A stretch of 64,000 nt of DNA from Oreohelix idahoensis. Its lineage: Eukaryota; Mollusca; Gastropoda; Stylommatophora; Oreohelicidae. The notes under the pieces were generated by a model. It saw only the letters and a list, made by a program, of their open reading frames with translations. It was not told the origin of the DNA and ran no database searches. Of the stretch, positions 32,355-41,846 are shown in pieces. Positions within the stretch are counted from its first letter, which is position 1. Each line of letters opens with the position of its first letter. Position numbers and translations under genes: made by a program. The stretch lies in assembly GCA_024509875.1 (NCBI GenBank), contig JAMPIV010012176.1, positions 186,001-250,000 of the forward strand. Reading direction: 5' to 3'.

Positions 32355-33224
32355 CTACATATGGACCTTTAATTGTGTGGACCTATTTGTCCATGCACCG
32401 GTATGGTCTCTTCCACTCGAAGCTTTATAGTGATGATTTTTCCTCCCAGAATTATCATTCACAAAACGACCGCTACCAATTTTTCTTTTGGGGCTTTCTC
32501 CCCTCTTAAAATTCTTGATGAGAGATTTCCTCTCTACATCTTCTTCCTCCAGTTTGTTTAAGTCCGATTGAGGGATTGTCGGCTTATCCTGGGGTAAGAC
32601 ATCTTTTTGCACTCTCCGCATAGTGGCCATTGTAAAACAGTTAAGTGAAGCTTGTCCGTGAAAAGGGGCTTCCCATTCCATTTGGTCCACTTTATCGAAT
32701 CTATTTTTCTTTTTATTATCAGGCCTAATTTTGCCCCGTGGCGTGTCCAGGTCCTGATCCATGTTCCCACTTGTGGGTGTTCCCTCATGTGCTATGCTAC
32801 ACCTTTCTACAAAATTTTCAATGTCCCATCTTGCTTTGGGCCAATAATAATTGTGAGCCACCTTTTGAATGATGGTACCTATTTTCTCATGGTCCCCATC
32901 TGGTTTCACATGTAGGCTCCTTATTAATTCTGTCCTGTATCTTTTTGGAAGAACCAGCTGTCCGTGACCATGGGATCTAGTTCCGGCCTTCCTATACATC
33001 AACTTGTTTTTCATGTAAAAATCTCCCTTGCCTGGAGTTGTATGACAAGTTGACAATTTTCTGAAACAAGGCTTGAGTGTTTTATCCCCAGCCTGTGCCT
33101 TCCTCATCTCTTCTGGAGTGGTATCCAACATAATATCCTCCTCCTGTCTTGAGGTCGACCTGACCTGAAGGGTTGCCATATACACAGGTTTCCTTCTGCA
33201 ACGGTCAGTGTCATGATTGTCCAT
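32355..33224 (-). CDS. Nucleocapsid end, integrase zinc-binding domain, then unrelated insert
   Basis: 289 codons in the pol-side frame. Read from just upstream of its Met, it carries a zinc knuckle CKNCQMDNHDTDRC (CX2CX4HX4C), so the Gag nucleocapsid lies in this frame. Residues ~45-142 are an integrase H2C2 zinc domain (GDFYMKNKLMYRK, LVLPKRYRTELIRSLH, HNYYWPKARWDIENFVERC), but the second Cys is lost where the sequence changes to SIAHEGTPTSG. The remaining ~145 residues (Lys/Asn/Arg-rich) match nothing I recognise and replace the integrase catalytic core. No DTG/DSG protease motif occurs between knuckle and H2C2. The frame closes just before the integrase C-terminus. Confidence 0.75.
   Translation of the reverse strand: MDNHDTDRCRRKPVYMATLQVRSTSRQEEDIMLDTTPEEMRKAQAGDKTLKPCFRKLSTCHTTPGKGDFYMKNKLMYRKAGTRSHGHGQLVLPKRYRTELIRSLHVKPDGDHEKIGTIIQKVAHNYYWPKARWDIENFVERCSIAHEGTPTSGNMDQDLDTPRGKIRPDNKKKNRFDKVDQMEWEAPFHGQASLNCFTMATMRRVQKDVLPQDKPTIPQSDLNKLEEEDVERKSLIKNFKRGESPKRKIGSGRFVNDNSGRKNHHYKASSGRDHTGAWTNRSTQLKVHM
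32385..32795 (-). other. ~410-bp block replacing the integrase catalytic core
   Basis: Between ERC of the H2C2 domain (~32798) and IKGPYVALLRTW of the integrase C-terminus (~32380) the expected ~150-residue D,D,E core is absent. The block is open in the upstream frame and encodes MEWEAPFHGQ, LNKLEEEDVERKSLIKNF and RGESPKRKIGSGRF. It could be captured host or other-element DNA, or heavily diverged. Both its edges coincide with domain edges. Confidence 0.5.
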
Positions 33225-34429
33225 CTGACAATTCTTACACCACCTTTTTCCTTGGTTGAAAGATTTTCTTTCATCATATTTCCTTTCATCGAATTGTGGG
33301 AATTTATTTTTATTGTCATACCGTGGCCTATCAAATTGGTGCTTACCTTTATTTTGATCCTAGGATCAAATTTATTAAAGTTCTGTGGTGCCCTAAAGTT
33401 ATCCACCTGTTTCTTTTTATTACCTGTTACCTCTGCTTGAGCTGCTTGATACCTTTCAGCAACATTTAGCAACTCACCCAGCCTCTCTGCACCTTGTTCC
33501 ATGAGAAACTTTCTCAGGTCTGGAGCCATGGACTCTCTTAGTTGCTCTATAAGGACCATTTCCTTAAGATCTTGGGTTTTCCCCAGAGAAGTCCATTTCT
33601 CCAAGTATGTCTCGATTCGTGCAGAGAACTGGTGATAGGTTTCACCTGACAGTAGTTTAGCATTCCTAAATTTTTTCCTGTAAAACTCTGCATTCTTTTC
33701 ATACCTTAACAAAAGAGCCTGCTTTAGCATGTCATAATTTTCCTGATCACCTCTGCTCATTTTTGCAAAAACTTCATAAGCTGCCCCACGAAGTCCCTGA
33801 GATAACTTTAAGCTCCACCTTTCTCTCTCTAACCCATACGTGGTAGCTAATAGTTCGTACCTATTTATATAGCTCTCAATATCATCGTCTTTCTCAACAA
33901 AATGATCTAAATGAAAGTTCATAGCTGAGGTTGAGGCTCCTTGAGTAACCGTAGCATCAGAGGCAAAGGGACTGGCACCATTTTCAGGAGCATGGCCTTG
34001 AAACTCAAACTCCCTTAGTCGTAACTCATGTTCCCTTTGTAATCTCTTCTCCTCCTTTTCTGCTTCCCTCTCTGCAGCTAATCTCTCCTCTTCTCTTTCT
34101 GCAGCTAATTTCTTCTCTTCTCTTTCTGCAGCCTGTCTTCTTTCCTCGGCTTCCAATGCTTTAGCCTCTTTGTCAGCCTCAATCTGCAACCTCTTAGTCT
34201 CAGCCTCAGCTTGCAACCTCTTAGTCTCAGCCTCAGCTTCAAATTGTAACTTCTTAATTTCCCTTTCAGCCTCTAACCTTCTTTCGGCTTCTTTTTCTAA
34301 TCTTCTTTCTTCGCGTTCAATAAATTTGTCACATTCCGTTGTGACATAGGCAACCATAACTTGCCCATCTAATCCTAACTCTTTTGCAGTCTGAACCGCA
34401 GCAGATCGAAATTTGGCCAGGTCCGCCAT
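33104..34429 (-). CDS. Gag (matrix/capsid), frameshifted before the nucleocapsid
   Basis: 441 codons. Start chosen at the first Met after the PBS (MADLAKFRSAAVQTAKELGL), 180 bp from the PBS. Residues ~35-150 are a charged coiled coil with EAERRLEAEREIKKLQ-type heptads. Residues ~185-335 are a capsid-like gag domain (WSLKLSQGLRGAAYEVFAKM, LLLRYEKNAEFYRKKFRNAK, EMVLIEQLRESMAPDLRKFL, LGELLNVAERYQAAQ), the usual Ty3/gypsy retrotransposon Gag pattern. The frame loses homology after NKFDPRIK (~33355). The zinc knuckle continues in the other frame, so a one-base shift separates capsid from nucleocapsid. Whether this is mutation or a recoding site cannot be told from one copy. Confidence 0.85.
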   Translation of the reverse strand: MADLAKFRSAAVQTAKELGLDGQVMVAYVTTECDKFIEREERRLEKEAERRLEAEREIKKLQFEAEAETKRLQAEAETKRLQIEADKEAKALEAEERRQAAEREEKKLAAEREEERLAAEREAEKEEKRLQREHELRLREFEFQGHAPENGASPFASDATVTQGASTSAMNFHLDHFVEKDDDIESYINRYELLATTYGLERERWSLKLSQGLRGAAYEVFAKMSRGDQENYDMLKQALLLRYEKNAEFYRKKFRNAKLLSGETYHQFSARIETYLEKWTSLGKTQDLKEMVLIEQLRESMAPDLRKFLMEQGAERLGELLNVAERYQAAQAEVTGNKKKQVDNFRAPQNFNKFDPRIKIKVSTNLIGHGMTIKINSHNSMKGNMMKENLSTKEKGGVRIVRWTIMTLTVAEGNLCIWQPFRSGRPQDRRRILCWIPLQKR

Positions 34430-34608
34430 TGTCTATCAGGTAAATTTTTATAATGTCTACCCAACAATTCAATTTCTAACTATATATCTAATGGACAACA
34501 CAGGCACCGTGAGCTCAACCTTATTTAATTCCACCCAAGGATACCTTTTAATTCTTATATTCCCTGAAGTGAATTACCCCCAATATTTTTAATAGTTAAA
34601 GATTCAAA

Positions 34609-34626
34609 ATCCCGGACGAGCCCCCA
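34609..34626 (-). promoter_or_regulatory. Primer binding site, tRNA-Pro type
   Basis: The minus strand reads TGGGGGCTCGTCCGGGAT, 5 bases from the inner edge of the 5' LTR. This is the 18-nt complement of the tRNA-Pro 3' end used as primer by gammaretroviruses and various other LTR elements. It would prime minus-strand DNA synthesis here. Confidence 0.85.
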
Positions 34627-34631
34627 ATATA

Positions 34632-37037
34632 TGTGGTGAAGTGGGATGTTATAAATACTTATAGGGAACTTAGTGTACTGACTGAGATCAGCTGTGAAGG
34701 TATCTATATCTATTAAGAGTAGTGTATTATAGATAACCTTACTTGCTACCACATATCTATATATCTCAGTCAGAATTATTCTGGAATAGTGTGATGCTAC
34801 GTTATGTGTCTAGGGTATGAGTATGGTGAAGTGTAAGTCACAACAACAGACAGATAAACAATTTAATTTAATCCACTACTCTTGACAACACTGTGACACT
34901 CACATACATATAACACTCTACAAAGATATCTTAAAAGAGTCACTGATAAACTTTCAAATAACAATATGTATTCATTACTGGCATGAATGAATATGTGTCC
35001 TGATTCAACTACAAGGGAACCAGGAATCACAATCAATTTAAATTACAAGTTATGTACAGAATGTATTTAATATGAATATTGTAGTGACATATATTATTAC
35101 AAATGTTCTATGTGTGTCAGTTGTGTAGTAGTAAAATGAGGTAATACTGGTTTTGTTTTTGTTCAAGCTCTGTTGGTATTTGTCATCATGACTTCAATAG
35201 TTTGTCTTTAGGGACCAGTATTGGAGATGTTCACAGTTCCTGATTTTAAGACAAGTAAATTCCCCTCTTAATGTTAATTTTAAAAAGTCAGTTCAAGATG
35301 AGGGGACATAATGTTGAGCTCAGCTGGCCAAGTTAGCTTATCTGGCGTGATGGCGGCAGGAAAGGACTCCTCTGCTCGAATTCTCCTCTGGACTCTGGAG
35401 ACACCTCACTGATAGCTAAAAGGACCAAGGAGTATGCTGTCCGACACTGGATTCAGCAAAGCTCTGACCAGGTGCTGCTCAGTACCATCAAGACCACTGT
35501 CCCTGAAATCAAGAAGGATGTACCTTCTACTTCATAACTAACTTAAACTCTCTTGTTACATTGATCACAACACAGCACAAACATTGAGTTCAGAGCATTA
35601 GGCCAACTGTCAGCTTCATTTGAAATACTTTATTCCAGTATTACCCTTCTTAATGGTTACTACGCCTCTGCACTTCCAGCATTATTTCTTTCTAGTCAAT
35701 CATCCAGGGGTCAGTGTACTGTTTGGCCATTCCATGCCGTTTTACTTCTCTCCGACACCCTCTGTTCAAGCTGGAGCATTACAGGCTTTACCTCACGTTG
35801 GCCACTGAACTACACATATATATACAGGCATAAATCAACAATTCACATTCAATTTTCATTAAAAGATATTGAATGGTTCAAGCTTACCACAATTCATACG
35901 AATAAACACAGATACGTTGATTAGCAATGAATTCTGGCACAAACTGGCACAAATTCCCATCTGCTTATCTTCCAGGCTTTTATTTAGCCAAATATATGCT
36001 GGCTTCAACGCACTGATGCTTTATCAAGCTATTTTAAACAAGTGGTTTCGAACTAACGCTCCCAAGTGTGTATATCAGCGAGTCTGACCAATGAGCCCCG
36101 TTTCAACAAGTGTTTGAAAAAATGTTACCTTTCCCCGTTTCCCCTAACAACCAAGATAGTATTTATAGCCCGACCAATCGTGGTTAGGCTTTCATTTGTT
36201 GCGCTCCAATCAATTTGGAGTTTACATGGTAGGCTATTTCTGTAACGTAAATTTTTTTCAAACACGTTAAAAAAAAATCTTATGAGCAGAAATGATTTTA
36301 TGCTGTCAGGCATCCTCACTATTTTATTTTGGGTATAATTTATTAATTCCTGGACTATTTGCGTAACGTTTTACATATTATTTGTCAGCAAGCCCTAAGG
36401 AACCCAAAAATACAAATTTAAAGGAGCTACGTGGCTGCATTCAAAATATGCAATTTCTTCTACCTCCTGTTTCGAAGATGTGCTGTCTGGGTACTGTTAT
36501 GTTCTCAACCGTAAACCCATCTAATGTTATCTTTTCTAATAAGAGTTTTTTTATGATTTATAAACCTAACTCTGGGATGGTTAATGTATTTTATCACTGT
36601 CCGTCTGAAAAAAAAGTTAGTGCTTGTAGTCTTACACGCGTGATGGCAGCATTTATGTATCGCGCGAAGCGTGTTTAGTGTTCGGCTTTCTGCCTCTCCC
36701 TTCTCTTTTTATCCTTTAGTCCAACTGTTCGTTCGTTTTGGTAACGCAGTATAATTAATGTTAGGATTAATTTAGGTCATTACGCAGTACGTCTCAATGT
36801 TTTTCTTAGAAATGCAGCACACGTTTCATTGAAGAAGGCGGGTAATAATACAGTAAGCTTTTATATCAACGTGAAAGCGTTACAATTTGCAGACGAAGCA
36901 GAAAACAAGGGGGATTTCGAGTACATTCTTTGTGACAGCACTGTTATTTTCCCATTGCTCTTCTCTTTATTAATTTTATTTGTTAGGCTTCATATTTACC
37001 TAATAATTTATATATGTGGATTAGAATATTTCATGAC
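34632..37037 (-). repeat. 5' LTR
   Basis: Nearly identical to 27983-30386. Differences noticed include GTGGGATG/GTGGTATG near the start, an extra T in a T-run near 35160, and TCCTCACTA/TCCCCAATA near 36315. The outer terminal A of CATGACA reads G, merging with the target G-run. Confidence 0.9.
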
Positions 37038-37184
37038 GGGGGGGGGGGGGGGGAGGGGTGGGGGTATCTTAATTTTGTGACGTTGTGTGACGATAGGGGG
37101 AGGGGTGTTAAGAAAAATGTGACGTCGCACTTGCTTGCTTCATAAAAGAAGTTTTTATTTTTACCGCAATAATTAACTGTTATC
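37038..37184. other. G-run insertion target and flank
   Basis: Sixteen consecutive G (37038-37053) and G-rich flank (GGGGGAGGGG again near 37095). This is the other half of the G-run seen at 27974-27982. Confidence 0.6.
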
Positions 37185-37430
37185 ATCATAATTTAATTGT
37201 ATCCGTAATAGTTATCCTGTTTACGCACTAGCCGCAATAGTTATCTTTTATCTGCAATAGTTAACTTTTATCTGCAATACTTAACATGTATGTGCGATAC
37301 TTATCTTTTATCTGCAATATTTAACATCTATCCACAATAGTTAATTTTTATCCGCAATAGTTAACGTTTATCCATAATAGTTAACTTTCATCCTGAATAG
37401 TTTACATTTATCCGCAATAGTTAACAACTC
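37185..37430. repeat. ~20-bp minisatellite
   Basis: Units of about 20-21 bp with core CAATAGTTAACTTTTATC, roughly 11 degenerate copies. Confidence 0.85.
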
Positions 37431-37661
37431 CCTTGGGGACGACTTATTAACATTATAATCTCAGCTGAAATATAACTGTTATAACTTTTAACTGGTTGAA
37501 ATTGTGTTTAGTTATATTTTTCCTTTTTTTAAATAATGTAATACACACCCTTAAAAACAAAAAGTGGACTAAATAAACTGTACTGTATTCTCGGATGTCC
37601 CATTGTTTACAAATAACTCCTTATAAGGGCATCATTTTTTTGGCCATATCAATCATTCAAT

Positions 37662-37815
37662 ACCATTTAACTCCCCAAGGAGAATCGACATTCAACAAAC
37701 TCAAGCCAAGTCCTCCTTTCACGTGATATCAGCTCAAACTTATAACTTAACTGACCTGTCCATGTTTGTTGAAGTTTATGAGATTTAACTTCTTTTTTTT
37801 TTTAACAGAATGTGG
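37662..37815 (-). mobile_element. Internally deleted RTE LINE (5' leader joined to 3' tail)
   Basis: 37662-37735 matches the RTE 3' tail at 5604-5680 (CAAGGAGAATCGACATTCAA and CAAGCCAAGTCCTCCTTTCA), and 37755-37815 matches the RTE 5' region at 8643-8700 (TGTCCATGTTTGTTGAAGTT). Both are in the same minus orientation and order as in the full element, with about 3 kb removed between them. Confidence 0.6.
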
Positions 37816-38024
37816 AACGTGCCCTATCTCAAAATCTCTTCATATGACGTTACGCAATTTTTGTCATTTATTTAAAATTGTCACATTTCGTCACAAAACT
37901 CCAGACAACCCCCTCCCCCTGTTTACGATGTCATCAATCTCTTCCCCCCACTCCCCAACGACATTTCATTTAAATCCATATTTTTAATACTAAAAAAGAA
38001 AGAACACAAGGGAATAAGTTACTA

Positions 38025-38230
38025 CTGATGAGTGTGGCTGTGGCACAGATAAAATGATTGCCGACCATCTGCTTCAAAGGTGCCCAACATATCAACATAT
38101 GAGGAACAAATAAAACGCATATGGCCATCACCAGTACCATTCCTAGAGAAAATCTACGGAGATATCAACAGCCTCAGGCTGACCACTGCGACCTTTGAAC
38201 TTATTCAAGTTGACATCTGACGGTGAAAGA
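38025..38230 (+). pseudogene. LINE ORF2 C-terminus with GAA tail
   Basis: The plus strand reads HLLQRCPTYQHMR and, after a one-base shift near 38105, RIWPSPVPFLEKIYGD then FELIQVDI and a stop (38218-38220). The HxLxxCP...KxYG pattern is the end of Jockey-type LINE proteins. A (GAA)n run follows, then an ATC microsatellite. A shorter copy of the same tail is at 49905-49975. Confidence 0.6.
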
Positions 38231-38245
38231 AGAAGAAGAATAAGT

Positions 38246-38357
38246 TCATCATCATCACCATCATCATCATCACCATCATTATCATCACCATCATTATCAT
38301 CATCATCATCATCATCATCATCACCATCATCATCATCACCATCATTATCATCACCAT
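38246..38357. repeat. (ATC)n / (CACCATCAT) microsatellite
   Basis: Trinucleotide repeat of ATC with CAC interruptions. Poly-Asp and poly-Ser frames across it are artefacts. Confidence 0.95.
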
Positions 38358-38648
38358 TCAACTTTCTAAGGAGCATATACTTTATGCCATGTCTTACGCA
38401 TGGAGGCATATCTGGAGTCATCCTTATATGACCACCAGCTAGGCACAATGCTACAATATAGATATGTGGAAGTGAACCTCTGTCTGTGAGGTCAATTACT
38501 ACCTCAGTGATTTGTCAATTCATCCACATACTTCTAGGGATTCCACTTGTGGTGAAACTTGTGGAGAACTCAGCATTGCACACTAAGCACGGAGAAGTCA
38601 CGTGAGTCTTAGAGGTAATTCTTTGGCTTTGACCTGGTTGACTGCATG

Positions 38649-38977
38649 CAGGAGGATCTCACTATGGACCCAGTGACAGGCAGGAGGATCTCACTATGGA
38701 CCCAGTGACAGGCAAGAGGATCTCACTATGGACCCAGTGGCAGGCAGGAGGATCTCACTATGGACACAGTGACAGGCAGGAGGATCTCACTATGGACCCA
38801 GTGGCAGGCAGGAGGATCTCACTATGGACCCAGTGGCAGGCAGGAGGATCTCACTATGGACCCAGTGACAGGCAGGAGGATCTCACTATGGACCCAGTGA
38901 CAGGCAGGGGGATCTCACTATGGACCCAGTGACAGGCAGGAGGATCTCACTATGGACCCAGTGACAGGCAGGGGGAG
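38649..38977. repeat. 32-bp minisatellite, ~10 copies
   Basis: The unit is GGATCTCACTATGGACCCAG plus TGACAGGCAGGA, very homogeneous. Variants GACA/GGCA and AGGAGG/AGGGGG are interspersed. Confidence 0.95.
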
Positions 38978-39004
38978 CTGAGAAGGTGGCTCTGTGCAGG
39001 AAGT

Positions 39005-39291
39005 GACAATTCCATGGGAAAGCCCAGAACCAGAGCACAGTGTTTTAGCTCTGTATAGTTGGAAAGCCCAGAACCAGAGCACAGTGTTTTAGCTCTGTAT
39101 AGTTGGAGAGCCCAGAACCAGAGCACAGTGTTTTAGCTCTGTATAGTTGGAGAGCCCAGAACCAGAGCACAGTGTTTTAGCTCTGTATAGTTGGAGAACC
39201 CAGAACCAGAGCACAGTGTTTTAGCTCTGTTTAGTTGGAGAGCCCAGAACCAGAGCACAGTGTTTTAGCTCTGTATAGTTGGAGAACCCCC
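39005..39291. repeat. 44-bp minisatellite, ~6 copies
   Basis: The unit starts CCCAGAACCAGAGCACAGTG and is nearly identical between copies. It lies only about 30 bp after the 32-bp array. Confidence 0.95.
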
Positions 39292-40220
39292 TTGGATGGT
39301 GAAGTAAGCGCAGTATGTCACACACTTCTTACGTCTAGCTGGGGACCAGATGTGATGATTCTTTAAATGCAAGCCAAGCTGGAGACACTGGAGCACATGA
39401 CTTCAACTCTTTAAACACGTTTCGGAATGGCAGAAAATCCACAGGATAAGCTTATATTTACAGTATAGAAAATACAAAGGAGTCTTCAACTTGGTAATGG
39501 CTACAAAAGAGCGAGAAGCTCAGCCAGTCCTAATTAAACAACAATGTCATGTCATCCTGACCTATGTCACCAGGTCAAGGTCTTTCTATATCATCATCAT
39601 CCCCTTCACGTCTGTCTTGAGTTATCTTCTCCTGTCTTGAGTTATCTTCTCCTGTCTTGAGTTATCTTCTCCTGTCTTGAGTTATCTTCTCCTGTCTTGA
39701 GTTATCTTCTCCTAATATTCTTTGATCGTCCTCTACCTCTCTTACCCTGGTGATATGTGACCAAGTCATTTATTCAATCATGACATTTTCCTGTGCCATA
39801 CTTCAACCTTTTTTTCACCCGCTCTATATAGTACTTCTCTTTATCTACTGAGGTTGTCTAGTCACATGTTGTAATGAAACAAGGTCGACCTGACCGTTTG
39901 ACTTGTTTTACCTTCTTTGTGGCCTATCGACTTGTTTCGACTATAGGACAGGCCACAGGATTAAGAGTAGCCGCTAAGATTAAAGAAGTGTAAAACTCCT
40001 ATATACAAGCTCAAGGCTTAGGAGTTTCCTCTTGTGAAATAGTAGAAGGATTCAGTACGCTGTTACTTAACCTACTCGAGAGATAGCTGCATCGTTACCT
40101 TGTTGCAGTAAAGAACGTCCTTTTATGTGCATCAAGTCTGTGTATTAATTCATCTGATAGTGGGGCAAGTTGTAATATGTATATGCTATCATTTTTAATT
40201 GCATTTGACATGTATACATT
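39292..40220. other. Spacer holding a 20-bp x5 minisatellite
   Basis: 39612-39711 is exactly five copies of CTGTCTTGAGTTATCTTCTC. Nothing else recognised. Confidence 0.7.
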
Positions 40221-40884
40221 TGTCATATACACTTATCGTGGATAACACTCCACTGTGTTGCACCACTGCAATGTGGATTTATAATAATAAATAAGGCTCG
40301 TTATTCTAAAGGTAAGACCACACCAAAATGGCTGACATAAGAAAATCAACACCTTCTACAGGTACTTCCCTTTATTAACTATGCATACACAATCAGGCCT
40401 CACCTCACACGGCCAACAAACGTATAAAATACAATATAATCATGAAATGCCTTAACAACTTAATGTCTCAGTATTATACACGACAGTATGACTTACACTG
40501 AAAACACTGCCATGATTATCGCTCACCTTGAGCGGCAAAACTATGACAAAGACATACTCGAATCATTGTCAACTTATAAATCTTACGGCCTGTAGAAAAT
40601 ACGCCTAGATACTATACAATTCTAGAATCACACGTCATAATCTACAAAGACCGAAATAAGGCAAGTACTCAGAACAAATAGTCCAATACATGAACTCCAC
40701 AGCACGATTGCTGGCACAGGGATAATATGTCCGTCCTACTCGGACACTGGCTAGAAACTCACTGACTACCTTCGCGCCTGATTCCCGGCTTCCGGTAGTT
40801 ACCTGACTCCCGGGTTTAGCTATCCCCGGTGTTGCCAGGCTAACCTTTCGTACAAAAGATGAACTGCGAAATAGCGCCGTGACA
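40221..40884 (-). mobile_element. Solo LTR, TGTCA...TGACA type, second copy
   Basis: The reverse complement begins TGTCACGGCGCTATTTCGCA and ends in TGACA. It aligns along its length with 1554-2213 (shared GCTCAAGGTGAGCG/GCTCAGGTGAGCG and TGGAGTGTTATCCACGATAA segments). Flanking pentamers ACATT (40216-40220) and AAATT (40885-40889) match at four of five positions, an acceptable aged TSD. No internal element sequence is next to it. Confidence 0.7.
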
Positions 40885-41508
40885 AAATTGCTTGTGGATG
40901 TACAGTGTCACATGGTCACTGGCAACTTCATCACTTGAAGGAACGTACCACATAAACCAACACTGCAAGAGCTGACAACTTCTTTGTGCGGGTTTTATCT
41001 CAAGGAACCAACAGCAGAGGTAGCCCCAGGATTCACAGGGAGCAGGGAGTGGATGGTTATGTCCTCGTGTATATATTTATTATATCAATATTTTCGTACG
41101 TTTTCTAGGTATATTTAAATATGTATACAATGTTGCAACTGCCATCTGTTGCTGCCCGAAAGCACTTTTATCCCATTCGGTGGTCCAGATGTAATGCTCA
41201 GGGATATGGGAAAAATTCTGCGGAAAATAAAGTGGTGGATGGAAGCGGAGGTCACCTGGTGTTATATACTTAGCAGAGACATTTATCTTCTTTCAGTTTT
41301 TGATCAAAGTTGTCAGAAGTCAACGCTAGACACCTAAAACAGGTGAGTCCTGAGTACACAAGACGAAGCAACCTAAAGTACAGCCCTGGCCGTGTTGCAA
41401 TGGACGTGTTTCTGCTCAAACAAAATCTACTTCTGAAGAGAACGAATAGTCCAACAACCGTTAGGAACCAGCAGCAACTGAAGTAGACGCAATTAATCCC
41501 ACATTGTC
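40885..41508. other. Spacer without identified features
   Basis: Nothing supportable. A 62-codon frame at 41149 has no family resemblance. Confidence 0.4.
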
Positions 41509-41846
41509 AGCTAACTAACATACCAGCTAACTAACATACCAGCTAACTAACATACCAGCTAACTAACATACCAGCTAACTAACATACCAGCTAACTAACA
41601 TACCAGCTAACTAACATACCAGCTAACTAACATACCAGCTAACTAACATACCAGCTAACTAACATACCAACTAACTAACATACCAGCAGACTAACATACC
41701 AGCAGACTAAAATACCAGCTAACTAACATACCAGCTAACTAACATACCAGCTAACTAACATACCAGCTAACTAACATATCAGCTAACTAACATACCAGCT
41801 AACTAACATACCAGCTAACTAACATACCAGCTAACTAACATACCAG
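41509..41846. repeat. 16-bp minisatellite, ~21 copies
   Basis: The unit is AGCTAACTAACATACC, with occasional AGCAGACTAA variants in the middle. Confidence 0.95.

Larger units (their letters stand above)
27983..37037 (-). mobile_element. Complete LTR retrotransposon, Ty3/gypsy, integrase-before-RT order
   Basis: Two 2.4-kb direct repeats (27983-30386 and 34632-37037) bound a 4.2-kb interior with, on the minus strand, PBS, gag, integrase pieces, RT, RNase H and polypurine tract. The LTRs differ at only about ten positions by eye, so the insertion is recent. The target was a G-run (nine G before 27983, sixteen after 37037), which hides the TSD. The integrase C-terminus lies upstream of RT and RNase H ends pol, the reverse of usual Ty3/gypsy order; this matches the arrangement described for Gmr1-type elements. 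No protease motif and no integrase catalytic core are found. It is therefore probably non-autonomous. Confidence 0.88.

Noticed and set aside
27983..37037. Endogenous retrovirus, because of the tRNA-Pro primer site
   Set aside because: RT motifs and Gag are Ty3/gypsy-like, the pol order is atypical for retroviruses and there is no envelope ORF between RNase H and the LTR.
38143..38448. Poly-Asp/Gly protein
   Set aside because: Translation of an ATC/CAC microsatellite.
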